64,000 nt of DNA from Flavobacterium pallidum (GCF_003097535.1 NZ_CP029187.1:930001-994000); one strand, 5' to 3'; shown: positions 17,076-27,348, counted from the first letter of the stretch. The notes: a model not told the origin generated them from the letters alone. Made by a program: numbers and translations.

Positions 17076-17660
17076 ATGAAAAAAACAATTGCAATAGTAT
17101 TGTTGTCAGCAGTACTTTTTTCCTGTAACAAAGAAACTGCGGCTAAAGCATCAAACGGGCTAAAAACAGCCAGCGTAGATTCTGAAAAATTAATGAAGGA
17201 ATATACCGAAGCAAAAGACCTTACGGCTAAATTCAAGGCAAAATCTGAAGTCGAAGGAAAAAAGCTCGATGAGGCGCAAGCCGCTTTCGATTCAGATGTT
17301 GAATTCTTCAAGAAAAATGCCAAATCCAACGGACAGGAATGGGCCCAGCAAAAAGGAGGCGAGCTGCAGCAAAGGCAACAGCAGATCCAGTATTATGCGC
17401 AACAGGTCGATGCCAAACTGCGCCAGGAGCAGGGTGCGGAAATGGACACATTGGTGAAAAGCATCAAGGCTTATATTACTGATTACGGTAAAAAGAACGG
17501 GTACGATTACATCTACGTTTCAGGTGATGGCGGCGCATTGTTGTATGGCAAAGAACAATATGACATTACGAAGGACATCGTGAAGCTTTTGAACGAAAAA
17601 TATGAAGCTAACGGTAAAAAATCCGCTTCCGAAGAAAAAAAGCCGGAGACTAAGAAGTAA
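17076..17660 (+). CDS. OmpH/Skp-family lipoprotein chaperone
   Basis: A 194-residue protein with a lipoprotein signal (LLSAVLFSCNK). A long coiled-coil helix hairpin follows, rich in A, K, E and Q (SVDSEKLMKEYTEAKDLTAK, QQRQQQIQYYAQQVDAKL). A compact C-terminal part (GYDYIYVSGDGGALLYG) matches the body of the OmpH/Skp family, periplasmic chaperones for outer-membrane proteins. Skp itself is soluble; the lipobox here implies membrane attachment. The start at 17076 is chosen because the -7 element lies at 17043-17050. A strong terminator follows. Confidence 0.88.
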   Translation: MKKTIAIVLLSAVLFSCNKETAAKASNGLKTASVDSEKLMKEYTEAKDLTAKFKAKSEVEGKKLDEAQAAFDSDVEFFKKNAKSNGQEWAQQKGGELQQRQQQIQYYAQQVDAKLRQEQGAEMDTLVKSIKAYITDYGKKNGYDYIYVSGDGGALLYGKEQYDITKDIVKLLNEKYEANGKKSASEEKKPETKK

Positions 17661-17678
17661 TACGCTTCCCTAAGATAT

Positions 17679-17717
17679 AAAAGCCTTTATGCTGATTTTC
17701 AGCGTAAAGGCTTTTTT
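17679..17717 (+). terminator. Intrinsic terminator
   Basis: A 16-bp stem (17679-17694 with 17700-17715, one G-U pair) followed by T residues. Confidence 0.9.
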
Positions 17718-17861
17718 AATTTTACAATTTATACGATTTGAATTAACAATCCGGTGACTTCTCAGCAAGTTTCTTTAACATTTTATAAAGCCGTTTTAAC
17801 ATTCGTCTCATATCCGCAGGATAGATTAGCCATTTTGAAAGATGACTAAACCTAACCTGAA

Positions 17862-20786
17862 ATGAAATTTAAAACTACATGTATTGCGCTTTTCTTTATC
17901 CAGCTGATTTTCAGCCAGTCCGGTATAAAAGGAACCATCGTCGCTGAAACCACAGGACAGCCGATTCCGGGTGTAACCATTGTCGTAAAGAACACCACGA
18001 TCACCACAATGTCCGATGCCGAAGGGAATTATTTCATCAGCAAGCTGCAACCCGGGAAATTCGACCTTGAATTCTCGATGATGTCTTTCCAGACCAAACT
18101 CATCACTGAAACCGAAGTCGTTAAGGATGAAGTCACGGTGCTGCATGTTTCCCTGGCGGAAGGTGGCGCAAAGACGCTGGATGAGGTCGTCATCAAATCC
18201 TCCAAAGCCAGGACGGAATCAGTAAAGACTTTATTGCTGATGCAGAAAAACAGCGTCAATGTGTCCGACGGTATTTCTGCCGAAACCATCAAGCGTACAC
18301 CCGACAAAAGCACTTCCGATGTGCTTAAAAGGATCAGCGGTGCCAGCATGCAGGACAACAAGTTCGTCGTCATCCGCGGATTGAACGACCGTTACAACGC
18401 GGCTTATTTAAATGGTGCGCCCCTGCCGAGTTCCGAACCGGACCGCAAAGCATTTTCGTTTGATATTTTCCCGGCCAATATGCTTGACAATCTTGTGATT
18501 ACCAAAACCGCAACGCCCGACATCCCGGGAGAATTTGCAGGAGGCGTGATACAGATCAATACCAAAAGCATTCCGGACAGGAACTTCCAGACCATCACTG
18601 TGGGCGGAGGCTACAACACCATCACCACCGGAAAAAAACAATTGTATTATGAAGGTGGGAAAACCGACTGGCTTGGCGTAGACGACGGTACACGTGCCCT
18701 GTCCTCTAAAGTCCCGGATTACCTGACATTCCTTAATCTCGAGCCAACGGAAAGGGCAGAATATGCTAAATTCCTCAACAGTGACTGGAGTTTGCATCAA
18801 AAGAATTTTGCTCCGAATATGAGTTTTCAATACACCAATGGAAGGCGGATCAATATTGGTGAAAAAGTGCTTGGGATCTTATTTTCAGCTTCATATAACA
18901 AGACCAATATTTATAATGAAACCATCAGGAAAGATTATGAAAATCCGGACGAAACATTGCCATCTGTCTTAAAAAGTGATTTTTTTGACAAAAATAACGT
19001 GGAACAATACCTTCTGGGTGCGATGGCCAATTTCAGTCTGAAGTTAAACGCCAACAATACCATCAGTTTCAAGAATATTTACAGCATTAATGCTGACGAC
19101 CGCGTGATTGAAAGAAATGGTGCTCCTGATGGCGCAGTGGATCCTGAAGCGTCAAAAATCTATTCAACCGCACGCTGGTTTACAAGCAACACGATTTATT
19201 CCGGGCAATTGTTCGGGGATCACTTTTTCCCAAAAAGCCGCACCAAATTCAGCTGGCTTGGTTCTTACAGCAATGTGAGCCGCGAAATCCCGAACCTCAG
19301 GCGAAATACTTATGATATTGTACAGGATCCGAACAATCCCGCAGCGGTCATTTACAAAGCAAGTATCGCTGATGGAAATGCCGGGGCAGATTACGGCGGA
19401 AGCATGTTTTTTTCTGAAAACAACGAAAATATTTACAGTGCCAAAGCCGATTATTCGGCTAAATTCAGCGATGATTTAAGCAGCAACGATGAAATCAAAG
19501 TGGGACTTTTTGTGCAATACCGCGACCGCGATTTCTTTGCAAGGCAGCTGCAGTATAACAAATTCAACCTTCAGGATTCGCCTTTCAGGGAAGAACTGCT
19601 TTTTCTGGATGACAGCGAAATTTTCCAGCCGCAGAACATTGGGCTCATAGCGCCCAACACAGGCGGATTTACGGTGTTCGACGGTACGAAATACTACGAT
19701 TCCTATACCGCCTCGTCTGAATTGCAGGCAGCGTATATGATGTTCGACAATGCCATCGGCAAGCTCAGGATGATCTGGGGATTCCGTGCAGAGAATTATA
19801 TCCAGCGCCTGGAGACGAAAAAAACTGAAACCGAAGACCTGAATGTTTATAACGAACAGGCGGATTTCCTGCCATCAGCCAATGCGATTTATGCCTTAAG
19901 CCAGAAGCAAAACCTGAGGCTGAGTTATTATAAAACGCTGAACCGCCCGGAATTCAGGGAACTGGCACCATTTGGTTTTTATGATTTTACGACGCAATTC
20001 TTTACCAACGGAAATCCGGAACTGCAGATTGCCGTGATTGATAATGCGGATTTCCGCTATGAGATTTACCCGGGGAAAAACCAGTTGTTTTCGGTATCGG
20101 CATTTTACAAAAAGTTTAAAAACCCGATTGAGCTGATTGCCGGCGCAAACAATAAGGAAGTGACCTATAAAAACGCAGCATCAGCTGAAAATTATGGTTT
20201 TGAAATGGAGTTCAGGACCTTGATCGCATCATTGCTGAACAATGAAAATTCGACATTCCTGAACGGGCTTACGGTGTTTTCCAACCTGGCTATTATCCAC
20301 TCTGAAGTGGACGTTTCGAATGCTGTGGCCATCACCAACCAGGAGCAGTCGCGCCCGATGCAGGGACAATCGCCTTATGTATTCAACTGCGGCACACAAT
20401 ATACCGACAGCCATTATGGATGGACTTTGTCTGCGAATTTAAACCGTATCGGCGACAGGATCGCCATCGTTGGAAATCCGCCTGACGGAGAGCCGACCTT
20501 GTGGGAAAAAAGCAGGACCTTACTGGATGCGCAGCTTTCGAAGACATTCCTGAATAAGAAACTGGAAATCAAGCTCAATTTACAAAACCTGCTGGACCAG
20601 GAATCGATTTTTTACCAGAATAAATTATCAGGAAATAAAGAGGAGTCGGGTGTGAAAGGTTTTTTCAATAATATCTTCACCGGTGATTCCGGCAATAACA
20701 ACGGTTATGATAAAGACCATGACGATTTGTTCTGGAGTACGAAATTCGGGCGGACTTTCTCCTTATCGGCAACTTATAACTTTTAA
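17862..20786 (+). CDS. TonB-dependent outer-membrane receptor with CarboxypepD_reg-like domain
   Basis: A 974-residue receptor. It has a signal peptide (MKFKTTCIALFFIQLIFSQ) and a CarboxypepD_reg-like domain at about residues 22-105 (GTIVAETTGQPIPGVTIVVK). A plug domain follows at about 115-245 (RGLNDRYNAAYLNGAPLPSS, GEFAGGVIQINTK), then the beta barrel, which ends in the typical terminal strand with a C-terminal phenylalanine (SATYNF). These receptors import large or scarce nutrients using TonB-ExbBD energy. No SusD partner is next to it. Instead, the next gene on the same strand encodes a T9SS-secreted protein, a pairing I recall from Flavobacteria; the substrate is unknown. Confidence 0.93.
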   Translation: MKFKTTCIALFFIQLIFSQSGIKGTIVAETTGQPIPGVTIVVKNTTITTMSDAEGNYFISKLQPGKFDLEFSMMSFQTKLITETEVVKDEVTVLHVSLAEGGAKTLDEVVIKSSKARTESVKTLLLMQKNSVNVSDGISAETIKRTPDKSTSDVLKRISGASMQDNKFVVIRGLNDRYNAAYLNGAPLPSSEPDRKAFSFDIFPANMLDNLVITKTATPDIPGEFAGGVIQINTKSIPDRNFQTITVGGGYNTITTGKKQLYYEGGKTDWLGVDDGTRALSSKVPDYLTFLNLEPTERAEYAKFLNSDWSLHQKNFAPNMSFQYTNGRRINIGEKVLGILFSASYNKTNIYNETIRKDYENPDETLPSVLKSDFFDKNNVEQYLLGAMANFSLKLNANNTISFKNIYSINADDRVIERNGAPDGAVDPEASKIYSTARWFTSNTIYSGQLFGDHFFPKSRTKFSWLGSYSNVSREIPNLRRNTYDIVQDPNNPAAVIYKASIADGNAGADYGGSMFFSENNENIYSAKADYSAKFSDDLSSNDEIKVGLFVQYRDRDFFARQLQYNKFNLQDSPFREELLFLDDSEIFQPQNIGLIAPNTGGFTVFDGTKYYDSYTASSELQAAYMMFDNAIGKLRMIWGFRAENYIQRLETKKTETEDLNVYNEQADFLPSANAIYALSQKQNLRLSYYKTLNRPEFRELAPFGFYDFTTQFFTNGNPELQIAVIDNADFRYEIYPGKNQLFSVSAFYKKFKNPIELIAGANNKEVTYKNAASAENYGFEMEFRTLIASLLNNENSTFLNGLTVFSNLAIIHSEVDVSNAVAITNQEQSRPMQGQSPYVFNCGTQYTDSHYGWTLSANLNRIGDRIAIVGNPPDGEPTLWEKSRTLLDAQLSKTFLNKKLEIKLNLQNLLDQESIFYQNKLSGNKEESGVKGFFNNIFTGDSGNNNGYDKDHDDLFWSTKFGRTFSLSATYNF

Positions 20787-20935
20787 TTTCCAATAGCTTA
20801 ACATTATATAACCGATTAATTTCCAAAACGTTGGTTTGTTAACACAACAATCATTATTATATAAATACTCGTTAAAATCTTGTTAACATAGCGCTTGTAG
20901 TTTTGACCATTATAAACCAACTTAATTTCTTAACG

Positions 20936-23900
20936 ATGAGAAAAATTTATTTACTGGGATTGTTGATGATGATCGGCAATCTTTTAAATGCGCAAATCCA
21001 GCCGACGAGCTATCGGGGTGCTTTTGCTCCTGCTCCTGCTGCGATGTGGACAGACAGCTGGACGAACTATGACCCGCAGAATACGGCCTATCCCGCTCCG
21101 ACGGTGACGGTAAACTCCGCGATTACTACAAACACCACATGGACTTCCGGAAACACTTACCTGTTATCAGGATTGGTTTATGTAAAGAACGGTGCCACAC
21201 TCACCATCCAGCCGGGCACTAAAATCCTGGGTGACAATTCAGGATCGGCATTGGTAATTACAAGAGGTGCCAAGATTAACGCCACCGGTACTGCTGCAAG
21301 CCCGATTGTATTTACATCGGATAAGTCAGCCGGTTCGCGCAACAAAGGCGACTGGGGCGGTATTATCCTTTTGGGCAAAGGCTCATTCAACATCAACGGC
21401 GGTGTGAACAATATTGAAGGAATTACAGCTTCTGCCGATACCCAATATGGTGGTGGTGCAAACCCTGATGACAATGACAATTCAGGGACTTTGAAATATG
21501 TAAGGATTGAATTCGGAGGTTATGTTTTTGCCCCGAACAACGAAATCAACGGACTAACTTTCGGTGCTGTTGGCCGTGGAACAACCATTGACTATGTACA
21601 GGTTTCTTTTTCAAATGACGATGCTTTCGAATGGTTTGGAGGTTCTGTAAACTGTAAGCACCTGGTTTCTTACAGGAATCTTGACGATGATTTTGATACT
21701 GACAATGGTTTCAACGGAAACGTGCAATTCGCTTTATCCGTAAGGGATCCGCAAATCGCTGATGCCCCTGCCGTATCTACTTCAGAAGGGTTCGAATCGG
21801 ATAACAACGCTACTGGAAGTACTGTTTCGCCATTCACCAGCGCCATTTTCTCAAACCTTACGATGGTTGGACCTACTTACCGCCAGACATTGCCAAACGG
21901 CGGAACTTTGGCAGCAGGATACAAAAGGGCGCTCCGCATCCGCAGGGCTTCACAATTGAAGATCTACAACTCCGTCTTCATGGATTACCTTGAGGGACTT
22001 CATATTGATGGTATCGCTTCTGAAAATGCTGCCGTTGCCGGGACTTTGCGTTTCAACAACAACGTATTGGCAGGAATCACGACGACTTCGAAAGTATTGC
22101 AGATCACCGCTCCGGGAACCATTACTTCAGGAAACAATGCGTCATTCAATATGACATCATGGTATGCGGCAAACGGGAACACCACTGTAGCATCAAACTC
22201 CGGATTATTGACAAATGCTTACGATAACGGAAATGCATTCACTTATACAGGTTTGGATTACAGGCCGGCTTCAGGATCAATCCTGCTTTCAGGGGCAAGT
22301 TTTACCGATGCACCTTTCAATGGTAAATTAGAGAAATCAGCGCCAACGGTGGTTTCGCCAGTGAATTATTGCAGGAATGATGTGGCTACGCCATTGTCAG
22401 CGACTTTGGCTTACGGCGGTACGCAATTGAGGTGGTATGCTTCAGCCGGCAGCACGACACCATTGGCAGGAACGCCAACGCCAATGACAAATTCTTCAAG
22501 CGTAGGCACGAGGAACTATTATGTTGCACAGGTTTATCCTGACGGATTGGAAGGCCCTAAGGCTGTTATCACGGTAAATGTTTATGCTTTGCCTGAAATG
22601 CCTACTACACTTACAGGAACGACTGTTATCTGTAACTACATCGGAAGCACAGAAACCCTGAATTACACTACTACTGCTGTGTCGGGCGCAGCGAGCTACA
22701 GCTGGACTTTGCCAGTAGGCGCTACATTGGTTTCCACTTCACCTGACGGTTTGACGGCTACTGTAAGCTTCCAAAATGTGGCACAGGGAAGCGGTACCGT
22801 ATACATCGGCGTACAGGCTGTTTCTGTAAACGGCTGTAAGAGCATTGCCAAGACATTGGGCCTGATCAAGATACTTCCTACTGCGCCTGCAAGCATTTCT
22901 GGGGCCACTTCTGTCGGAAATTACGTAGGAACATCTACAGCAATCACTTATACTACGCCTGCCGTAGCCAATGCGCAATCTTATCTTTGGACTGTACCAG
23001 CGGGAGTTGACATCATCTCAGGACAGGGAAGCACTTCTATTTCAGTAAATTTCCTTAACGCTTCCACGGCAGCGGGTTCTTTGGGTGTTATTTCTGTAAA
23101 ATCGGTAGCGCCATGCGGTATGTCCCCAGCGAGGAACCTGAGCCTTTTCAAAGCATTGCCTGCAAGGCCTGCAAACATCAACGCTTCTTCATCTGATGTG
23201 TGCGTTACTGCAGGACCTTCAAGCAGCATCACCTATTCTATCGCGCCTATCGCTGATGTGACCACCTACAACTGGACTATCCCAACAGGCGCTACTATCG
23301 TAGGAAACGCACACGGATCTACCATCACCGTGAATTATACCGCTGCCTTCTCTGCTAACGGCATCGTATCGGTAAGTTCCGTAAACAACATCGGTTCAAG
23401 TGCTGCAAGGAACCTTACGGTGTACCGCAACCTGCCAGCCAACCCAAGTAATATCAATGGAAGGCTGAAAGGCATTTGCCCTGGCGATACGTACAGCTAT
23501 TCTTTCGCGAACATTGCTGCTGCCACGTCATATACGTTCATCGCTCCTGCAGGCGCAGTGATCAAATCAGCGAATTTCCCTGGAAACGCTACCAACAGTT
23601 TAACAACTTCAGAAAATGCATTTACGGTAACTTATCCTGGAGATTTCGTTTCCGGAACACTAAGCTTCAGGTCGTCTAACGGCTGTGGTATGAGCGTAGG
23701 CCCTAACAACCAGGATGTTGCCAAGGCAATGCCTACACCTACGGTATTGAATGGACCTGATACCGTTACCTGTGCCATGATCGGCCAGCAGGTTACTTAC
23801 ACTACCGTAGCAGCTCCAAACGTCACTTCTTATGTATGGATTGTTCCTCCTGGAACCACTATCGTAAGCGGTCAGGGCACGGCATCGCTTACTGTTATTT

Positions 23901-24292
23901 TTAATGCTGGCCTTCCTGCTTCTTCAACCATTTCGGTACAGTATAACAATGCCTGCAACGGTATCGGTGGTAAAAAGAAACTGACGCTGACAAAACAAAG
24001 CTGTACGTCTCGTGCTGCTGAGGAAGTGGCTACTACAACTTATTCTGAATTATACCCGAACCCGGCTTCAGAAGTGTTCAACATCGACATCAAGACCGAG
24101 AACGCTTCAGAGACTACCATTTCAGTATATTCTTTCTCAGGAAATATGGTAAGCAGCGTGAAGCACCAGCTGAATGCCGGTGAAAACACTGTTGCCACAG
24201 ACATTTCAAGATTGCCTAGAGGAATTTACATCGTGAAGTTTACAGATCCGTCTTCAAAAGAAACGGAAACCAAAAAACTCATCAAAAAATAA
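20936..24292 (+). CDS. T9SS-secreted multidomain protein (beta-helix plus PKD-like repeats)
   Basis: An 1118-residue secreted protein. The ATG at 20936 is chosen over an earlier in-frame start because it gives a normal signal peptide (MRKIYLLGLLMMIGNLLNAQ). Residues about 60-430 form a parallel beta-helix-like part (GATLTIQPGTKILGDNSGS, NDDAFEWFGGSVNCKHLVSY). From about 470 to 1010 there are several Ig/PKD-like repeats of roughly 85-95 residues with shared phrases such as YNWTIPTGATIVG and VSSVNNIGSSAARNLTV. A C-terminal T9SS type A sorting domain (ELYPNPASEVFNI to TKKLIKK) directs surface attachment or release. It lies 150 bp after the TonB-dependent receptor and may work with it. Its exact role is unknown. 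Confidence 0.9.
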   Translation: MRKIYLLGLLMMIGNLLNAQIQPTSYRGAFAPAPAAMWTDSWTNYDPQNTAYPAPTVTVNSAITTNTTWTSGNTYLLSGLVYVKNGATLTIQPGTKILGDNSGSALVITRGAKINATGTAASPIVFTSDKSAGSRNKGDWGGIILLGKGSFNINGGVNNIEGITASADTQYGGGANPDDNDNSGTLKYVRIEFGGYVFAPNNEINGLTFGAVGRGTTIDYVQVSFSNDDAFEWFGGSVNCKHLVSYRNLDDDFDTDNGFNGNVQFALSVRDPQIADAPAVSTSEGFESDNNATGSTVSPFTSAIFSNLTMVGPTYRQTLPNGGTLAAGYKRALRIRRASQLKIYNSVFMDYLEGLHIDGIASENAAVAGTLRFNNNVLAGITTTSKVLQITAPGTITSGNNASFNMTSWYAANGNTTVASNSGLLTNAYDNGNAFTYTGLDYRPASGSILLSGASFTDAPFNGKLEKSAPTVVSPVNYCRNDVATPLSATLAYGGTQLRWYASAGSTTPLAGTPTPMTNSSSVGTRNYYVAQVYPDGLEGPKAVITVNVYALPEMPTTLTGTTVICNYIGSTETLNYTTTAVSGAASYSWTLPVGATLVSTSPDGLTATVSFQNVAQGSGTVYIGVQAVSVNGCKSIAKTLGLIKILPTAPASISGATSVGNYVGTSTAITYTTPAVANAQSYLWTVPAGVDIISGQGSTSISVNFLNASTAAGSLGVISVKSVAPCGMSPARNLSLFKALPARPANINASSSDVCVTAGPSSSITYSIAPIADVTTYNWTIPTGATIVGNAHGSTITVNYTAAFSANGIVSVSSVNNIGSSAARNLTVYRNLPANPSNINGRLKGICPGDTYSYSFANIAAATSYTFIAPAGAVIKSANFPGNATNSLTTSENAFTVTYPGDFVSGTLSFRSSNGCGMSVGPNNQDVAKAMPTPTVLNGPDTVTCAMIGQQVTYTTVAAPNVTSYVWIVPPGTTIVSGQGTASLTVIFNAGLPASSTISVQYNNACNGIGGKKKLTLTKQSCTSRAAEEVATTTYSELYPNPASEVFNIDIKTENASETTISVYSFSGNMVSSVKHQLNAGENTVATDISRLPRGIYIVKFTDPSSKETETKKLIKK

Positions 24293-24315
24293 AGTTTTTT
24301 CAGTTGTTTTTTAGG

Positions 24316-24340
24316 GCCATCCGAAAGGGTGGCTTTTTTT
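24316..24340 (+). terminator. Intrinsic terminator of the T9SS gene
   Basis: Perfect 7-bp hairpin GCCATCC-GAAA-GGGTGGC followed by seven T residues. Confidence 0.92.
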
Positions 24341-24660
24341 ATTTAATTTATGGGTATTTTATTTCTGTTATGGGGGTTACGCTGCCTTTCCGCTTCGAAG
24401 CGGGCACCTGCATTCCGAAGATTCCGTAACCCGAGCGAAGCGAACAGGCGAAGCAAATTAAACAATGTTTGAGCCACAAGCGAGTTTGTTTAATTTAGGA
24501 ATCAAGGGATAGCAGTCGCTGAGAAGAGGCTGGCTTGAATTTTTGCTTCTTTTGTTTAGCTTTGCTCAATTCGGCTCCGCCTTGGGTCAAGACAAAAGAA
24601 GAGAAGCCAAAAAACTTTAATTCCAATAAAACCACATCCCTCATCTAATTTATTTCAATA
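24341..24660. other. Highly structured gene-free interval (three nested or serial hairpins)
   Basis: No coding frame is convincing. Hairpin A: GGGTTACG (24374-24381) pairs with CGTAACCC (24425-24432) and encloses the perfect 14-bp palindrome CCGCTTCGAAGCGG (24390-24403). Hairpin B: AAATTAAACAA (24455-24465) pairs exactly with TTGTTTAATTT (24486-24496). Hairpin C: 24540-24555 (TTTTTGCTTCTTTTGT) pairs imperfectly with 24591-24614. The GC-rich loop regions carry repeated GCGAAGC words. It may be an interspersed genomic repeat or a structured RNA. Its small GC-rich blocks differ from the AT-rich intergenic DNA elsewhere. Confidence 0.55.
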
Positions 24661-24685
24661 TTTTTACGCCCTATAAATACACGCC

Positions 24686-26965
24686 ATGGAAATCCTCACC
24701 GAAGCCGCATCCTATACCCTGAAGTTCATAAACCAGACGCACCGTTCCATATTCCTGACCGGAAAAGCCGGAACCGGGAAAACCACGCTGCTGCGCGAAA
24801 TCATCCGCACGACGCACAAAAATACCGTCGTCGTAGCCCCGACCGGGATTGCGGCGCTGAATGCGGGCGGCGTTACGGTCCACTCGATGTTCCAGCTCCC
24901 GTTTGCAGGTTTTATACCGGATCATTCCAATAAGCATTTTTCGGAATCCGTTAAATTCGAGAACAAGAATACGCTCGGCAGGCACTTCCGGATGAATGCC
25001 CAGAAAAAAGCCGTCATCCAGAATATGGAACTGCTCATTATTGATGAGGTCAGTATGCTGCGCGCCGATTTGCTCGATGCGATGGATTTCATGATGCAAA
25101 GCGTACGACGCAATAAAAAACCTTTCGGAGGCGTGCAATTATTGTATATCGGCGACCTGTTACAGCTTCCGCCGGTGATTAAGGATGAAGAATGGCGCAC
25201 GCTGCAGCATTATTACAAAGGCAAATTCTTCTTCCATTCGCAGGTGGTGCAGCAACATCCGCCGATTTATATCGAGCTTTCGAAAATATTCAGGCAAACC
25301 GACGACCGTTTTATTTCGATATTGAACAACCTGCGCCACAACAGCATTTCAGCAGCGGATATTGCGGTTTTGAATGCCTTCGTAAAGACTGGTTTCGACA
25401 TCAAAAACAACAAAGGCTACATTGTCCTGACCACACACAATGCCAAAGCCGACGACATGAACGCCCGGGCTTTGGAAGATCTGGAAGGCCATCTGCATGC
25501 CTACCAACCTGAAATCATGGGCGATTTCCCAGAGAAGATTTATCCCGTCGAGGCAAACCTGCAGTTAAAGATCGGTGCGCAGGTGATGTTTGTTAAAAAT
25601 GACCTTTCTCCGGAAAAGAATTATTTCAACGGTAAAATGGGTGTCGTCAAATCATTGTCCGAAGCCGAAATCCTCGTGCATTTCCCAGACGAAAACAAGA
25701 CGATTGAAGTCGAACGCTACGAATGGGAAAATATCAAATACACCGTCAATCCCGATACCAAGGAAATACAGGAAGATATCCTGGGGACTTTCGTGCATTA
25801 CCCGATCAAACTGGCCTGGGCCATTACAGTGCACAAAAGCCAGGGCCTTACGTTTGACAAAGCGGCGCTCGACGTGTCGCAGGTTTTCCTGCCCGGGCAG
25901 GCGTATGTTGCCTTGTCAAGGCTTCGTTCGTTAGAAGGCCTTATTTTGCTTTCTCCGCTGCGTATGAATGGCCTGTCGAACGATCAGGATGTTATGGATT
26001 ATGCAGAAACCAAGGCGGAAGACAAAGTGCTTGAGAATTTACTGGAATCCGAAACCAAAAAATTCATTCACAATTACCTGAAAGCCAGCTTCAATTGGGA
26101 TGAACTCGCGCAGGAATGGCGGAACCATCAGTTCAGCTATCAGAACGATATGGAAAAATCACCCAAAACCGGGCATGCAGTCTGGGCCGCGGAAAAAGCC
26201 AAAGTCATCTGGAACCTGCTCGAACCCGCAGTGAAATTCATGTCGCAGCTTGATAAACTTTTCTATCCTGAAAATACCGATCTTGTTTTTATCGGCGAGA
26301 GGATCAATGCCGCGATCGATTATTTTATGGGACCGATGGACCAGCTGGCGTATGACCTGCTATGGAAACTTGAGGAAATCAGCCGCATGAAAAAGGCAAA
26401 AGCGTTTTATGAAGAAATTGCGCTGCTTGAGGATTTGCAGGTCAAAGCCATCCAGCGGCTTTTGAAAGCGCGGCTGCTCATAGAAACGGTCATTTCCGGC
26501 AGCAGGATTTCTAAGGAAACGATGCATTCTGAAGAAATCAACAGCTATAAAAGCAGGAAAGTTACTTTGGTCAGGAATGATTTCAAAGCGATGAATGTCA
26601 CGATCATTGAAGACGAACAGGATTACAACCGTTACACGTCAAAAAAGAAGGCGAAAAAGGAACCTAAAAAATCAACAGTAACCGAAACTTACGAGCTGTG
26701 GCTTGAAAAACATTCCGTTAAGGAAATCGCAGGCATCAGGAAATTGACGGTACAGACCATCAATACGCATCTGGCTAAACTGATTGAGGCACATACGATC
26801 ATGATTTCCGAAATCTTACCGGAAGACAAAATCCGCGAATTGGCCGAAGTTTTCAGGGATTACCACGAAGAAACGCTGAACGGGCTGAAGGAACTGCACG
26901 GCGAGCGGTTCACCTGGGATGAACTCAAATTGTTCAGGGCTGCGCTGAATGCAGAAATGGCTTAA
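24686..26965 (+). CDS. PIF1-like / RecD-type DNA helicase with C-terminal helix-turn-helix
   Basis: A 759-residue ATPase. Walker A is GKAGTGKTTLL at about residues 26-36 and Walker B is LLIIDEVSMLRADLLDAMD near residue 120. WAITVHKSQGLTFDKAALDVS and YVALSRLRSLEGL are helicase motifs V and VI of superfamily 1B (Pif1/RecD2). The C-terminal part ends with a DNA-binding helix-turn-helix of the HTH_40 type (SVKEIAGIRKLTVQTINTHL). In Flavobacteria such proteins are usually annotated as helix-turn-helix domain-containing ATPases. They unwind DNA 5' to 3' and may act at G-quadruplexes or stalled forks; that role is inferred from the family. It converges with the DoxX-like gene, overlapping it by 4 bp. 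Confidence 0.9.
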   Translation: MEILTEAASYTLKFINQTHRSIFLTGKAGTGKTTLLREIIRTTHKNTVVVAPTGIAALNAGGVTVHSMFQLPFAGFIPDHSNKHFSESVKFENKNTLGRHFRMNAQKKAVIQNMELLIIDEVSMLRADLLDAMDFMMQSVRRNKKPFGGVQLLYIGDLLQLPPVIKDEEWRTLQHYYKGKFFFHSQVVQQHPPIYIELSKIFRQTDDRFISILNNLRHNSISAADIAVLNAFVKTGFDIKNNKGYIVLTTHNAKADDMNARALEDLEGHLHAYQPEIMGDFPEKIYPVEANLQLKIGAQVMFVKNDLSPEKNYFNGKMGVVKSLSEAEILVHFPDENKTIEVERYEWENIKYTVNPDTKEIQEDILGTFVHYPIKLAWAITVHKSQGLTFDKAALDVSQVFLPGQAYVALSRLRSLEGLILLSPLRMNGLSNDQDVMDYAETKAEDKVLENLLESETKKFIHNYLKASFNWDELAQEWRNHQFSYQNDMEKSPKTGHAVWAAEKAKVIWNLLEPAVKFMSQLDKLFYPENTDLVFIGERINAAIDYFMGPMDQLAYDLLWKLEEISRMKKAKAFYEEIALLEDLQVKAIQRLLKARLLIETVISGSRISKETMHSEEINSYKSRKVTLVRNDFKAMNVTIIEDEQDYNRYTSKKKAKKEPKKSTVTETYELWLEKHSVKEIAGIRKLTVQTINTHLAKLIEAHTIMISEILPEDKIRELAEVFRDYHEETLNGLKELHGERFTWDELKLFRAALNAEMA

Positions 26966-27345
26966 CTGAGCCAATACACCGCCATGACCGCAGGGATGAA
27001 GTAAATCACGATGGTACGCGCACCATCATAATCTTTCGCCATACGCTGCCCCAAAAGCAGGAACAGCAATGTGATGCAACTGAAAATCGCACCGTATAAC
27101 CCGAACGTGCGGACGTTGTTCACCAAAAGCTGTATGCAGCCGGAAATGCACAAGATCCCCGAAACGATTTCAAGTACCAAAACCAGGAATAATGACGAAG
27201 GCACCATATTCCTTATCGGTGTTTTTTCAAAATGCTTCTTAAGCCAGGCCACATTATCATTCCAGTACATGGTTTTCTCATAACCGGATTGTACGAACGT
27301 GATAGCGAGTAAAATCAGCAATAATATGGATCCGATATTATTCAT
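26962..27345 (-). CDS. DoxX-like small membrane protein
   Basis: A 127-residue protein with four hydrophobic segments (about residues 4-20, 49-70, 82-98 and 110-126). The phrase LAITFVQSGYEKTMYWNDN near the first segment fits the DoxX-like family, small inner-membrane proteins linked to respiratory or thiol chemistry. Function is not known in detail. It lies directly downstream of holB (3-bp gap), so the two may be cotranscribed. Confidence 0.75.
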   Translation of the reverse strand: MNNIGSILLLILLAITFVQSGYEKTMYWNDNVAWLKKHFEKTPIRNMVPSSLFLVLVLEIVSGILCISGCIQLLVNNVRTFGLYGAIFSCITLLFLLLGQRMAKDYDGARTIVIYFIPAVMAVYWLS

Positions 27346-27348
27346 AGA

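Noticed and set aside
20903..20935. Upstream start for the T9SS gene
   Set aside because: The extra 11 residues spoil the signal peptide; the ATG at 20936 gives a normal one.
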